Positions 26,311 to 34,218 of a stretch of DNA of 64,000 nt are shown in pieces. A program made the position numbers and the translations under genes. The stretch spans positions 149,523-213,522 of the forward strand of contig CBDIBP010000007.1 in assembly GCA_965276955.1 (NCBI GenBank), written 5' to 3'. Each line of letters begins with the position of its first letter. Positions within the stretch are counted from its first letter, which is position 1. The stretch comes from JABDEZ01 sp965276955 (GTDB taxonomy: Bacteria; Bacteroidota; Bacteroidia; Chitinophagales; Chitinophagaceae). The notes beneath the pieces were generated by a model that was given only the letters and a program-made list of their open reading frames with translations, was not told the DNA's origin and did no database searches.

Positions 26311-27465
26311 ATGAGAACCTTTAGTCTTTTTATTCTTGCTGCGTTCTTATGCATCAACAGCTTTGCTGCAGACTCACTAAATGTTGTTGTAAACAAAATA
26401 AGCTTTATGCAGGGCGATTCTATACGCTGGCAATGCGAGTTGAGACATTTTACCCGTAAGGAGAATGCGATAACTGTTCAGCTGTGGATAGAGAATATGG
26501 AAACACATCAGACCTGGCAATACAGGTTCCCGCTCATCAACGGGTTTGCAGCAGGTGCCGTAGGTATTGGTAGCGATATACCCGATGGTAAGTATGCGGT
26601 GAATTTTTTACTGCAAAAGGACTTCTTCAACATCACAGGCCGTATCAGGGACTATGCCCGCCGAGATAGTTTTGTGAACTACATGATACTGTATAAGAAT
26701 AAAAAGAACATTATAGACAAGGCGGCGCTTACCCCGAAGAAAACATTCGCGATACGCAATATACTCTTTCAGGATACGGCAATGTTCATGTTCTCTCCAT
26801 CGCTTCGTAAGAATAGCGGCGAACTATGGATAGATGCAGTAACTTCTCTGGACAGTACATTCATCCCGGCGGCCAAGGTAGTTAAGTTCATATACGTAGG
26901 CGCTCAGGATACTTTTACTAAAAGCAAGTTCGCTTCAGTGAAAGAGGATGAATACCAGTTCGATCTGAAATCAAAACTCAGCAAATTCGTGCTGCCCGAA
27001 GTAGTGATAACCGCCAAACGAAAAGTAATAGAAGATTTTGCAAAGGAGCATGTAAGTCCTTTATTCACAGGTATTGACGATATTACATTCGACGGCCTTA
27101 CCAACGACGATATAGCCCGTTCTATAGACATTAATACTTTTCTTATGGAGCATGTGCCGGGTATTACATCTGAGTTCAATCCGTCTACGGGCGTATCAGA
27201 GCTTACCTGGCGGGGTAACGATGTGGCCATATATATTAATGAGTTTTTGGTTGATACGGATATACCATTATCTATCAATCCCTCTGACGTTGCTATGATA
27301 AAAGTTTTCCGCCCAGGTTTTGCACCGGGCAACCTGCCCTCATCTGGTGGTGTAGTAGCTATATATACTAAAATAGGCAACTACGATAATAATGCTGGTA
27401 AGCACAAAAATTCATTCACAGTGCGCGGTTACGATCCGCTGAATGTTGGCTGGCATGAACAATAA
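26311..27465 (+). CDS. Exported protein ending in a barrel-less TonB plug-like domain
   Basis: A 384-residue protein with a signal peptide (cleavage after NSFAA). Residues about 20-215 look like macroglobulin/MG2-type beta-sandwich sequence (VVVNKISFMQGDSIRWQCEL... IPDGKYAVNFLL). Residues about 235-370 resemble a TonB-receptor plug: LPEVVITAKRK, then FLMEHVPGITSEF, then INPSDVAMIKVFRPG and GGVVAIYTK. There is no beta-barrel. Such plug-only proteins are common in Bacteroidota and of unknown role. It starts 35 bases after the GH28 stop, so it may belong to the same transcript. Confidence 0.6.
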   Translation: MRTFSLFILAAFLCINSFAADSLNVVVNKISFMQGDSIRWQCELRHFTRKENAITVQLWIENMETHQTWQYRFPLINGFAAGAVGIGSDIPDGKYAVNFLLQKDFFNITGRIRDYARRDSFVNYMILYKNKKNIIDKAALTPKKTFAIRNILFQDTAMFMFSPSLRKNSGELWIDAVTSLDSTFIPAAKVVKFIYVGAQDTFTKSKFASVKEDEYQFDLKSKLSKFVLPEVVITAKRKVIEDFAKEHVSPLFTGIDDITFDGLTNDDIARSIDINTFLMEHVPGITSEFNPSTGVSELTWRGNDVAIYINEFLVDTDIPLSINPSDVAMIKVFRPGFAPGNLPSSGGVVAIYTKIGNYDNNAGKHKNSFTVRGYDPLNVGWHEQ

Positions 27466-27551
27466 TATCCATACCTATATATGATCCATGTTTAGTTTTG
27501 GCGTTTATACGGCATGTTTATAGTATTTTTACAGCCCCATAAAAAGTATCT

Positions 27552-28532
27552 ATGCAATTTCTTGATTTTGAAAAGCCGCTTGAGGACCTGTACGCGCAGA
27601 TCAATAAATTAAAGGAGATGTCGGCTAAAAATCAGGTCGATGTTAGTAAGAGTATCAGTGAGCTGGAGATAGCTATTGAAAAAAGTAAAGCTAATATATA
27701 TACCAACCTTACTCCATGGCAGCGTGTGCAACTGAGCCGCCACCCTGAGAGGCCATATACTTTGTACTATATAGAAAAGGTGTTCTCGAATTTTACTGAG
27801 CTCTATGGTGACAGGCAGGTAAAGGACGACAAAGCCATTGTAGGCGGCATGGCCGACCTTGATGGCCAGCCCGTAATGGTGCTGGGCCACCAAAAAGGTA
27901 TAAATACCAAAATGCGCCAGTTGCGTAATTTCGGTATGGCCAACCCCGAAGGCTACCGTAAAGCCTTGAGGTTGATGAAAATGGCCGAGAAATTCAACAG
28001 GCCTATCATTACTTTTATAGATACCCCAGGAGCATACCCCGGTCTGGAAGCTGAAGAGCGTGGACAAGCAGAGGCCATAGCACGCAATCTCTTCGAGATG
28101 GTGGAAATGAAAGTGCCTGTCATCTGTATAGTGATAGGCGAAGGTGCATCGGGCGGTGCATTGGGTATAGGCATTGGTGATAAAGTAATGATGTTGGAAA
28201 ATACCTGGTACAGTGTTATATCTCCAGAGTCTTGCTCTTCTATATTATGGAGAAGCTGGAACTTTAAAGAAAAAGCTGCCGAGCAGCTCAGACTAACATC
28301 CGACGACATGAACCAGTTCGGACTGGTAGACGGTATACTTCCAGAACCATTGGGTGGCGCACACGCCAACCCAGAAGCTATGGCAGGCATCATTAAAGAG
28401 TTCCTGATAGCTACCATACAAGACCTGTACAAAAAAGACCCCGAAACGCGCATCACAGAAAGAATCGAGAAGTTCTCGAAAATGGGCTTTTACGATGAAG
28501 CACCCATAGAAGTACCGGAACAAGAAGCATAA
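27552..28532 (+). CDS. accA: Acetyl-CoA carboxylase carboxyltransferase subunit alpha
   Basis: The 326-residue alpha subunit of the carboxyltransferase transfers the carboxyl group from biotin to acetyl-CoA, the first committed step of fatty-acid synthesis. It has the coiled-coil N-terminus (EKPLEDLYAQINKLKEMS), WQRVQLSRHPERPYTL near residue 57, GHQKG near 118, and the crotonase-fold carboxyltransferase core with PGAYPGLEAEERGQAEAIA and GEGASGGALGIGIGD. Length is normal. It is followed by dapA after 16 bases; accB, accC and accD are not in the window. Confidence 0.97.
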   Translation: MQFLDFEKPLEDLYAQINKLKEMSAKNQVDVSKSISELEIAIEKSKANIYTNLTPWQRVQLSRHPERPYTLYYIEKVFSNFTELYGDRQVKDDKAIVGGMADLDGQPVMVLGHQKGINTKMRQLRNFGMANPEGYRKALRLMKMAEKFNRPIITFIDTPGAYPGLEAEERGQAEAIARNLFEMVEMKVPVICIVIGEGASGGALGIGIGDKVMMLENTWYSVISPESCSSILWRSWNFKEKAAEQLRLTSDDMNQFGLVDGILPEPLGGAHANPEAMAGIIKEFLIATIQDLYKKDPETRITERIEKFSKMGFYDEAPIEVPEQEA

Positions 28533-28548
28533 ACAAGAAGTAGCAATA

Positions 28549-29433
28549 ATGGCACACAAATTCAGCGGCACCGGTGTAGCATTGGTAACACCATTCAATA
28601 ACGATAACTCAATAGATTTTGCTTCACTTGGCAAGCTGGTGAACCATGTTATTGCCAATAAGGTGAACTACCTGGTAGCCCTGGGCACCACGGCAGAGAC
28701 CCCCACCCTCTCCGAAGCAGAAAAAAAGGACATACTTGCATTTATAATAGCACAAAATGCCGGCCGTGTGCCCGTAGTATGTGGTATAGGCGACAACAAT
28801 ACCGCAGAAGTAGTGCACCAGTTGCACACATATGATCTCAAAGGCGTTGACGGTATACTCAGCGTAGCCCCTTACTACAGCAAACCCACTCAGGAAGGCA
28901 TATACCAGCACTTTAAGACAATAGCCGAAGCCACCGATAAGCCAATAATACTATATAACGTGCCCGGCCGCACGGCCAGCAACATAGCCCCGGTCACTAC
29001 ACTGCGACTGGCCAATGAGTTCAAACATATAGTAGCTATAAAAGAAGCCAGTGGCAACCTGCAGCAATGCATGAAACTGGTACAAGACAAACCAGAGGGG
29101 TTTGCGGTCCTCTCGGGCGATGACGACCTGATCGTGTCGCAGATAGCAATAGGTATGGAAGGCATTATATCTGTGGCCGCCAATTGCTACACTGCTGACT
29201 TCACCCATATGGTGAACCTGGCCATTAGTAATGACTATCCTGCCGCACAAAAACTACTATACAAACTGTTACCCGGCATAGACCTGCTGTTCGCAGAAGG
29301 CAACCCGGCCGGCGTTAAGGCAGCCCTAAAGCTCCTGAACATAGGGCAGAACAAACTGCGCCTGCCCATAGTACCCGTGAGTGAAGAGACCTTTAATAAA
29401 ATAAGTGCTTTTGCTGCCAACATTTCATTATAA
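28549..29433 (+). CDS. dapA: 4-hydroxy-tetrahydrodipicolinate synthase
   Basis: A 294-residue class I aldolase that condenses pyruvate with aspartate semialdehyde in lysine and diaminopimelate synthesis. Motifs are GTTAETPTL near residues 45-53 (the usual GTTGE with Ala for Gly), the catalytic Tyr in YNVPGRTASNI near 137, and the Schiff-base Lys in IVAIKEASGN near 164. The KDG-aldolase alternative is less likely given GTTxE, NVPGRT and the accA context. It is probably co-transcribed with accA. Confidence 0.95.
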   Translation: MAHKFSGTGVALVTPFNNDNSIDFASLGKLVNHVIANKVNYLVALGTTAETPTLSEAEKKDILAFIIAQNAGRVPVVCGIGDNNTAEVVHQLHTYDLKGVDGILSVAPYYSKPTQEGIYQHFKTIAEATDKPIILYNVPGRTASNIAPVTTLRLANEFKHIVAIKEASGNLQQCMKLVQDKPEGFAVLSGDDDLIVSQIAIGMEGIISVAANCYTADFTHMVNLAISNDYPAAQKLLYKLLPGIDLLFAEGNPAGVKAALKLLNIGQNKLRLPIVPVSEETFNKISAFAANISL

Positions 29434-29502
29434 TTATTTGTTCTATTGCTGCAAAACTTATGTTAACAGGCATGCATGCGATCTTATAATAACTATTTCA
29501 TT

Positions 29503-29510
29503 TATTTTTG
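29503..29510 (+). promoter_or_regulatory. TATTTTTG, candidate -7 element of ahcY
   Basis: This is an exact match to TAnnTTTG 22 bases before the ahcY ATG, placing a start site near 29517. The -33 element is not clear. Confidence 0.4.
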
Positions 29511-29531
29511 TAAAAATTTTCAAATAAGTAT

Positions 29532-30860
29532 ATGAGCACGATGACTCGTTCGAACATTGATCTGAACCTGCCCTACAAAGTAAAAGACATCAGCCTGGCT
29601 GAATGGGGACGTAAGGAAATTACTTTAGCAGAAGCTGAAATGCCGGGACTTATGTCCATCCGTGCTGAATATGGCCCGAGCCAGCCACTGAAAGGCGCTC
29701 GAATAGCAGGCTGCCTGCACATGACCATACAGACCGCTGTACTGATAGAAACACTGATAGCCCTGGGCGCTGAAGTACGCTGGAGCTCTTGCAATATATT
29801 CTCTACACAAGACCACGCTGCAGCAGCGATAGCAGCAGCTGGCATAGGCGTTTTTGCATGGAAAGGACAAACACAGGCTGAGGCTGATTGGTGCATTGAG
29901 CAAACGCTGTTCTTTGGTGGGGCTGATCGCCCGCTGAATATGATATTGGACGATGGTGGCGACCTGACCAACATAGTATTTGACAACTATACAGAACTGG
30001 TACAGCACATAAAGGGCCTGAGCGAAGAAACAACTACCGGCGTACACCGCCTGTACGAGCGTATGGAAAAAGGCACATTGCCTATCCCTGCCATCAACGT
30101 GAACGACTCTGTTACCAAATCTAAATTTGACAACAAGTACGGTTGCAAAGAAAGCCTGGTAGATTCTATACGCCGCGCTACCGATGTGATGATGGCTGGT
30201 AAAGTAGCTGTTGTAGGTGGTTATGGCGATGTGGGTAAAGGCTCAGCAGAAAGCTTGCGTGGTGCCGGTGCCCGCGTTATAGTTACTGAAATAGACCCTA
30301 TATGCGCCCTGCAGGCTGCTATGGACGGTTTTGAAGTAAAGAAGATGATAGATGCAGTAAAAGAAGCAGACATCATTGTTACCGCTTCAGGTTGCCGCGA
30401 TCTGATAACAGAAGCGCACTTCCGCCTGATGAAGGACAAGGCTATTGTTTGTAATATAGGCCACTTTGATATTGAAATAGATATGGCTTGGCTGAACAAC
30501 ACTTATGGTCAAACTAAAGATACTATCAAACCACAGGTTGACCTATATACAATAGACAACAAACAAGTGATAGTACTTGCAGAAGGCCGCCTGGTGAACC
30601 TGGGTTGTGCTACAGGCCACCCGAGCTTTGTAATGAGCAACTCTTTCAGCAACCAGACACTGGCACAGATAGAACTTTGGCTGCACAGCGAAAAGTACGA
30701 GAACAAAGTTTATGTACTGCCTAAGCACCTTGACGAAAAAGTAGCCCGCCTGCACCTTGCCAAAATAGGTGTGGTACTGGATGAACTTACAGATGCACAA
30801 AGCGAATACCTGGGCATACCTAAGAGTGGTCCTTACAAAACTGATCTGTATCGCTATTAG
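29532..30860 (+). CDS. ahcY: Adenosylhomocysteinase
   Basis: A 442-residue S-adenosylhomocysteine hydrolase, which converts SAH to adenosine and homocysteine to relieve inhibition of methyltransferases. Signature segments are GCLHMTIQTAVLIETL near residue 60, SCNIFSTQDHAAAAIA near 95, the NAD-binding VVGGYGDVGKGSAESLRG near 225-242, and ATGHPSFVMSNSF near 360, with the C-terminal LPKHLDEKVARLHL and Tyr end YKTDLYRY. It is monocistronic and ends at a strong terminator. Confidence 0.98.
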   Translation: MSTMTRSNIDLNLPYKVKDISLAEWGRKEITLAEAEMPGLMSIRAEYGPSQPLKGARIAGCLHMTIQTAVLIETLIALGAEVRWSSCNIFSTQDHAAAAIAAAGIGVFAWKGQTQAEADWCIEQTLFFGGADRPLNMILDDGGDLTNIVFDNYTELVQHIKGLSEETTTGVHRLYERMEKGTLPIPAINVNDSVTKSKFDNKYGCKESLVDSIRRATDVMMAGKVAVVGGYGDVGKGSAESLRGAGARVIVTEIDPICALQAAMDGFEVKKMIDAVKEADIIVTASGCRDLITEAHFRLMKDKAIVCNIGHFDIEIDMAWLNNTYGQTKDTIKPQVDLYTIDNKQVIVLAEGRLVNLGCATGHPSFVMSNSFSNQTLAQIELWLHSEKYENKVYVLPKHLDEKVARLHLAKIGVVLDELTDAQSEYLGIPKSGPYKTDLYRY

Positions 30861-30880
30861 TAGTGAACGAAGTATATTTT

Positions 30881-30911
30881 AAAAGCGTCCCGCCCTGTGC
30901 GGGACGCTTTT
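30881..30911. terminator. Bidirectional terminator between ahcY and the aldo/keto reductase
   Basis: A 12-bp perfect stem, AAAAGCGTCCCG paired with CGGGACGCTTTT around a seven-base loop, carries A-tract and T-tract flanks on both strands. It sits between convergent genes and can serve both. Confidence 0.88.
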
Positions 30912-30928
30912 ACTTTACAGCCTGTCAG

Positions 30929-31771
30929 TTACCCCTTATCCAGCGCATCAAAGTCTTCATCACTCAATTGAAGGTCGGCGGCTGCGATGTTCTCCTGGAG
31001 GTGCTGTATGGACTTGGTGCCGGGGATGAGCAATATGTTGTGGGAGCGGCGCAGCAGCCAGGCCAATGCTACCTGGGCTACGGTAGCGCCGTGCTTCTTC
31101 GCTATGTCGCCTATCTTCTCTTCCATTTTGCCGGGGCCTGATGCCAGCGGGAACCAGGGGATGAATGCCATGCCGTTCTGCGCAGTATAGTCTACAAGTG
31201 CCTCCCACTTGCGCTCGCTGAGGTTGTAGTGGTTCTGTACCGATGCTATGGGCAGCACGGTGCGGGCACGTTCTACCATATCTATATCCACTTCTGAGAG
31301 GCCTACGTGCTTTATCTTACCTGCTTTCACGGCATCCAGTACGGGTGCCAGTGTTTCTTCTACGGGCACTTTAGGGTCTACGCGGTGGAGCTGCCAAAGG
31401 GCTATTTGCTTCACGTTGAGGCGCTGGAGGCTGCCTTCTATGGCCTTGGCTATGTATTCAGGGTCGCCGTTGGGTGTCCATGCACCGGGGCCGGTGCGTA
31501 CGAAACCGCCTTTTGTGGCTACTGTTATACCGTTATAGTCGTTGCCCAGGGCTTCGGCGAAAAGCACCTCGTTGGTATGCGGGCCATAGGCATCCGCCGT
31601 GTCAATAAAGTTGACCCCGCTGGATACTGCGGTCTTAATTACTTTTTTTGCGTTCTCGCGGTCGGGGGCATCGCCCCATACGCCGGGGCCGGTGAGCTGC
31701 ATGCCACCGTAGCCTATGCGGTTGACGTTCAGGTCGCCGCCGATGGTAAATGTTAGTTTTGGAGTGCTCAT
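30929..31771 (-). CDS. Aldo/keto reductase
   Basis: The start at ATG 31771 (MSTPKLTFTIGG) is preferred over 31798, whose extra nine residues (MQQHQQTTT) are low complexity. The 280-residue NAD(P)H-dependent oxidoreductase has a TIM-barrel AKR pattern: GYGGMQLTGPG near residue 20, the catalytic GVNFIDTADAYG (Asp and Tyr) near 51-62, ATKGGFVRTG with the catalytic Lys near 86, the active-site His in WQLHRVDP near 125, and IPGTKSIQHLQEN near 248-260. Substrate is unknown; the neighbours give no clue. Confidence 0.9.
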   Translation of the reverse strand: MSTPKLTFTIGGDLNVNRIGYGGMQLTGPGVWGDAPDRENAKKVIKTAVSSGVNFIDTADAYGPHTNEVLFAEALGNDYNGITVATKGGFVRTGPGAWTPNGDPEYIAKAIEGSLQRLNVKQIALWQLHRVDPKVPVEETLAPVLDAVKAGKIKHVGLSEVDIDMVERARTVLPIASVQNHYNLSERKWEALVDYTAQNGMAFIPWFPLASGPGKMEEKIGDIAKKHGATVAQVALAWLLRRSHNILLIPGTKSIQHLQENIAAADLQLSDEDFDALDKG

Positions 31772-31836
31772 GGTAGTAGTTTGTTGGTGCTGCTGCAAAT
31801 TTCGTGCGCAGCTCTACTGAGCTAAAATTTCTCCCG

Positions 31837-31854
31837 CAATTCTGGGGGACAGGC
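31837..31854. repeat. 18-bp repeat CAATTCTGGGGGACAGGC, copy 1
   Basis: It differs by one base from 32448-32465. A related GGGACAGGCG is at 32833-32842. All lie in the non-coding stretch around the small genes at 32.0-32.4 kb. Confidence 0.55.
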
Positions 31855-31863
31855 GGTTGGGCG

Positions 31864-31970
31864 TAAAAAAAATAAAACCGGTAATTATTGGGAGTGGTGC
31901 GGGGTGAAAGCTTTGCTGGGCAATAGTTATGTGTTTATAGTTAATTTCTGGTATTACCGGAAAATTTCGG
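31864..31970. repeat. Intergenic direct repeat of about 107 bp, copy A
   Basis: The block begins TAAAAAAAATAAAACCGG and runs through GGTAATTATT, GCTGGG, AGTTATGTGTTTAT and GTTAATTTCT to TTTCGG. The same ordered words occur at 32706-32812. The two copies bracket the small-gene pair. No coding capacity is seen. Confidence 0.75.
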
Positions 31971-32037
31971 TACCTATACCCACTTACACGCAGACCAATA
32001 AAACAGTTTGAACGAAGCCGTTGGTGTGATTTTTCGG

Positions 32038-32238
32038 CTACTCTACTTCTATGGGTTGTACAGTGAAGTCGTCAACTGTTAGTTGCGTGCCCTCAATGTC
32101 TAAAATGAGACCTACCATGTTCTCTTTCAATTGCCCGAACGTATCGGCAATCTCAATAATTACATTGTCGTTATGGTCGACATACCCACATACGGTGTTA
32201 TTGTCTCCAGCCTCTGTTTTTAATATTACTTTCTCCAT
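32038..32238 (-). CDS. Small acidic protein of unknown function
   Basis: I do not recognise this 66-residue protein. It starts MEKVILKTEAGDNNTVCGYV, is acidic (ends VQPIEVE) and has no signal or membrane segment. The sequence looks like a compact alternating beta protein with IIEIADTFGQ in the middle. Its ATG is two bases after the stop of another small gene (32241-32381), so the two are probably translated from one message. Both lie between two copies of a 107-bp intergenic repeat. Confidence 0.55.
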   Translation of the reverse strand: MEKVILKTEAGDNNTVCGYVDHNDNVIIEIADTFGQLKENMVGLILDIEGTQLTVDDFTVQPIEVE

Positions 32239-32240
32239 AA

Positions 32241-32381
32241 TTACGGCTTCTTTTTATCCTTGCTCTTGGCGTCCTTCACAGCGGCTTTCATGATGTCCAT
32301 GAACGAGCCGTTAACCTTTAGCGGTTGCTCCCGGGTGGTCTTTGCCTTTGGTTCTGTTTTTTTCTTCCCGGCTTTTGCCAT
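32241..32381 (-). CDS. Small basic protein, 46 residues, function unknown
   Basis: It starts MAKAGKKKTEPKAKTTREQ and ends in DAKSKDKKKP, with a short central non-basic stretch PLKVNGSFMDIMKAAV near residues 20-35. Lys/Arg-rich ends around a conserved-looking core are common among small Bacteroidota proteins of unknown role. The gene is two bases upstream of the 66-residue gene. The coding call rests on the clean frame, the tight spacing and the non-random ends. Confidence 0.5.
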   Translation of the reverse strand: MAKAGKKKTEPKAKTTREQPLKVNGSFMDIMKAAVKDAKSKDKKKP

Positions 32382-32447
32382 AATTACAAAGGTATTTTAA
32401 TATTTTTTTTCTTTTTCTTTTTTGCTTGTCCAAAAAAAGAAACCTCA

Positions 32448-32465
32448 CAATTCTGCGGGACAGGC
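32448..32465. repeat. 18-bp repeat CAATTCTGCGGGACAGGC, copy 2
   Basis: A one-mismatch copy of 31837-31854. It interrupts a self-complementary-looking context in which TTGTCCAAAAAAAG on the left is echoed by AAAAAAAGGACA on the right. Confidence 0.55.
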
Positions 32466-32705
32466 AAAAAAAGGACACTTTAAGATCAATTGCTCCGCTG
32501 ATCTTAAAGCTGGCTCTACTGCGTGGGGTTACTCCGATGGGCGGGCGCTGGTTTGTGAGCGAACTATTGTCAACTCTGTACTGTTACTTGTCATCATTGC
32601 TTCGCTGTACCCACTGCTGGCGTCGACGCTCACAAAATGTGCCTGTGCAAGGGTTATGGTTCCGATCTTCAATTGAGCTATCTTTTAAAATTACCGATTG
32701 GGTGG

Positions 32706-32812
32706 TAAAAAATAAAAACGGTAATTATTTTGGGCAGTGGGGGTTGAAAGACATGCTGGGTAGTAGTTATGTGTTTATTGTTAATTTCTTGTATTACTGA
32801 ATAATTTCCGGT
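32706..32812. repeat. Intergenic direct repeat of about 107 bp, copy B
   Basis: The second copy of the block at 31864-31970, in the same orientation, 842 bases away. Conservation is highest in GGTAATTATT, AGTTATGTGTTTAT and GTTAATTTCT. Confidence 0.75.
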
Positions 32813-33069
32813 TTTTACTCCCGCCGGAAAAGCGGGACAGGCGCTGCCGGAAATTTGTGTGGACCTGGTCATTTAGCGGGCAATGGTTTGCAGGCTGTAA
32901 TTGCGGATACAAGTTACGGTGCTGGTGCTTTGTGATAAAAAGAAGATATACACATTTCCACGGATGGAAATGTTTCACGGGCGTTGCCAACGCCGGGCCG
33001 GGAACCCTCGTTAGAAAAGAGGATGAGTGTGGCTATTCGCAAGGCGGTAACAACGACAATCTGAAGATC

Positions 33070-33120
33070 GCTTTGCCAGTGAGGACGAAGTCAGAAAATA
33101 AGACTTCGCCCAGCGGTGGA
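33070..33120. repeat. 51-bp hairpin repeat, copy 1 (3' of the frameshifted gene)
   Basis: It holds the words GTGAGGACGAAGT, AGAAAATAAG and ACTTCGC, with a CGAAGT/ACTTCG stem around an AT-rich loop. It begins 12 bases beyond the stop of the minus-strand gene 33133-33689. A second copy at 34160-34210 has the same position relative to the Abi-alpha-like gene. It may act as a 3' processing or termination element. Confidence 0.65.
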
Positions 33121-33132
33121 GCATTTCAAAGG

Positions 33133-33689
33133 TCAATCGACATGATACCAACCCACATAATTTGAGCCATCGCCATTCATTCTAAATTCACAGGTATTTG
33201 GGCCGTGTATGCCCTTGATGACCCCAGAGACCCTTTCGACAGGCCGAAAAGTTGTTGCTAAGTGGCCGCCTATCATTTCTATTTGGACAGCACAAGTGCC
33301 TATCCAATCATCACTGTCATGAAGTGTCAAAATCGACCCTAACACTCCAATTACCGTTCCTGCAGCCACGGCAAATGGATTTGTAGTCGACGCTAAAAGC
33401 GCAGAAATCATCTGGGTGTATGGTTGAGACGTTCCACCATCTTCCTCCATTACAAAAACAACAAATTGGACATTTTCGCCCTCATTCAAATTAAATGAGG
33501 CTAATTGAACATTATAAATGCAATGATCGTTTCCGTTTCCGTCATATCCCAATGTCGGCCATCACCAGGAAGGCGATAGTTAAAGGTCCCACCGTTAGAG
33601 TGTTTCCCACCAATAAGAATGTAAACCTCATCCTGACCATTTTCTGTTGTCTTGTCACAGCAAAGACCGTTTAAATAAAATCTTGACAT
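33133..33689 (-). pseudogene. Unknown protein of about 185 residues, interrupted by one frameshift
   Basis: Two overlapping frames join into one protein. The first 48 codons (MSRFYLNGLCCDKTTENGQD...) run to GDGRHW, and the second frame continues GYDGNGNDHCIYNVQLASF to the stop at 33133. Adding one base to the CCC run at 33548-33550 (GGG on the coding strand) restores a single frame. The joined protein contains a hydrophobic Gly/Ala-rich stretch (STTNPFAVAAGTVIGVLGS, about residues 105-123) and no known motif. Base composition is more AT-rich than the flanks. It is either a true lesion, a sequencing error, or a -1 slip site; the first two are more likely. Confidence 0.55.
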
Positions 33690-33820
33690 ATTATATGTTT
33701 TTGCCGTTAATATAATTAATTTTTCAATTAGTTAGCATCCAATTTTTACTATTTGAGATAATTTATAGAGGTGCAATAAACTTCTCGATGTAGCGACTAT
33801 TAAGCCAATATATGGCTTTA

Positions 33821-34084
33821 TTATTCTATGTATTCCACAAAATTATAAGTACCGCTCACCTCATTTACCGCACACCTCCTACCTACAATACCTGTTAAAT
33901 TCCAAAGATGAGGGTTCACAATTTTAAACTCATACTTTTCGCTTAAGTCTATTTCAGAACCTTTATCATATACTTCTATATCTCCAATGTTATTGTCAAC
34001 ATTTACTGATAATGTCATTTTCGACTTAACGGCTGGCACCATTGGTGAAAACTGGCATTTTGTTATTAAGCCTGTATATTTCAT
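33821..34084 (-). CDS. Unknown 87-residue protein
   Basis: The protein begins MKYTGLITKCQFSPMVPAVK and ends GTYNFVEYIE. It is not recognised. It has no signal or membrane segment and a mostly beta-like pattern. It sits upstream of the frameshifted gene on the same strand, 131 bases apart. Both share the AT-rich composition of the accessory stretch and may have arrived together. Confidence 0.45.
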   Translation of the reverse strand: MKYTGLITKCQFSPMVPAVKSKMTLSVNVDNNIGDIEVYDKGSEIDLSEKYEFKIVNPHLWNLTGIVGRRCAVNEVSGTYNFVEYIE

Positions 34085-34159
34085 AACATAAACGGGTCTG
34101 TTTTATCCCCTTATAAATAATATACAACTTTTATTTCAAATAAACAAGTTGGGAAGGTT

Positions 34160-34210
34160 GCTTTACTGGTGAGGACGAAGTTAGAAAATAAGACTTCGCT
34201 CAGTAGGGTA
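34160..34210. repeat. 51-bp hairpin repeat, copy 2 (3' of the Abi-alpha-like gene)
   Basis: It carries the same words as 33070-33120, GTGAGGACGAAGT, AGAAAATAAG and ACTTCGC, with C/T and A/G changes in the flanks. Here an additional ACTG/CAGT outer pairing is possible. It ends 8 bases beyond the stop of the minus-strand gene. Confidence 0.65.
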
Positions 34211-34218
34211 GGTTGAAA

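Larger units (their letters stand above)
32382..33069. other. Non-coding, repeat-rich gap
   Basis: No convincing gene is seen in these roughly 690 bases. The stretch holds a polypyrimidine tract (32401-32423), a second copy of the 18-bp CAATTCTG repeat, copy B of the 107-bp repeat, and two perfect hairpins. These are ACATTTCCA/TGGAAATGT (32952-32973) and GGCGTT/AACGCC (32980-32994). The plus-strand frame at 32426-32800 crosses two repeats and has no protein-like composition. Confidence 0.6.

Noticed and set aside
32426..32800. A 124-codon plus-strand frame in the gap
   Set aside because: It runs through a polypyrimidine border, the 18-bp repeat and copy B of the 107-bp repeat. The product has no protein-like pattern.
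32952..32994. Two adjacent perfect hairpins as a possible structured RNA
   Set aside because: The stems are 9 and 6 bp with no T-tract, no adjacent gene and no second copy, so there is not enough to call an RNA gene.
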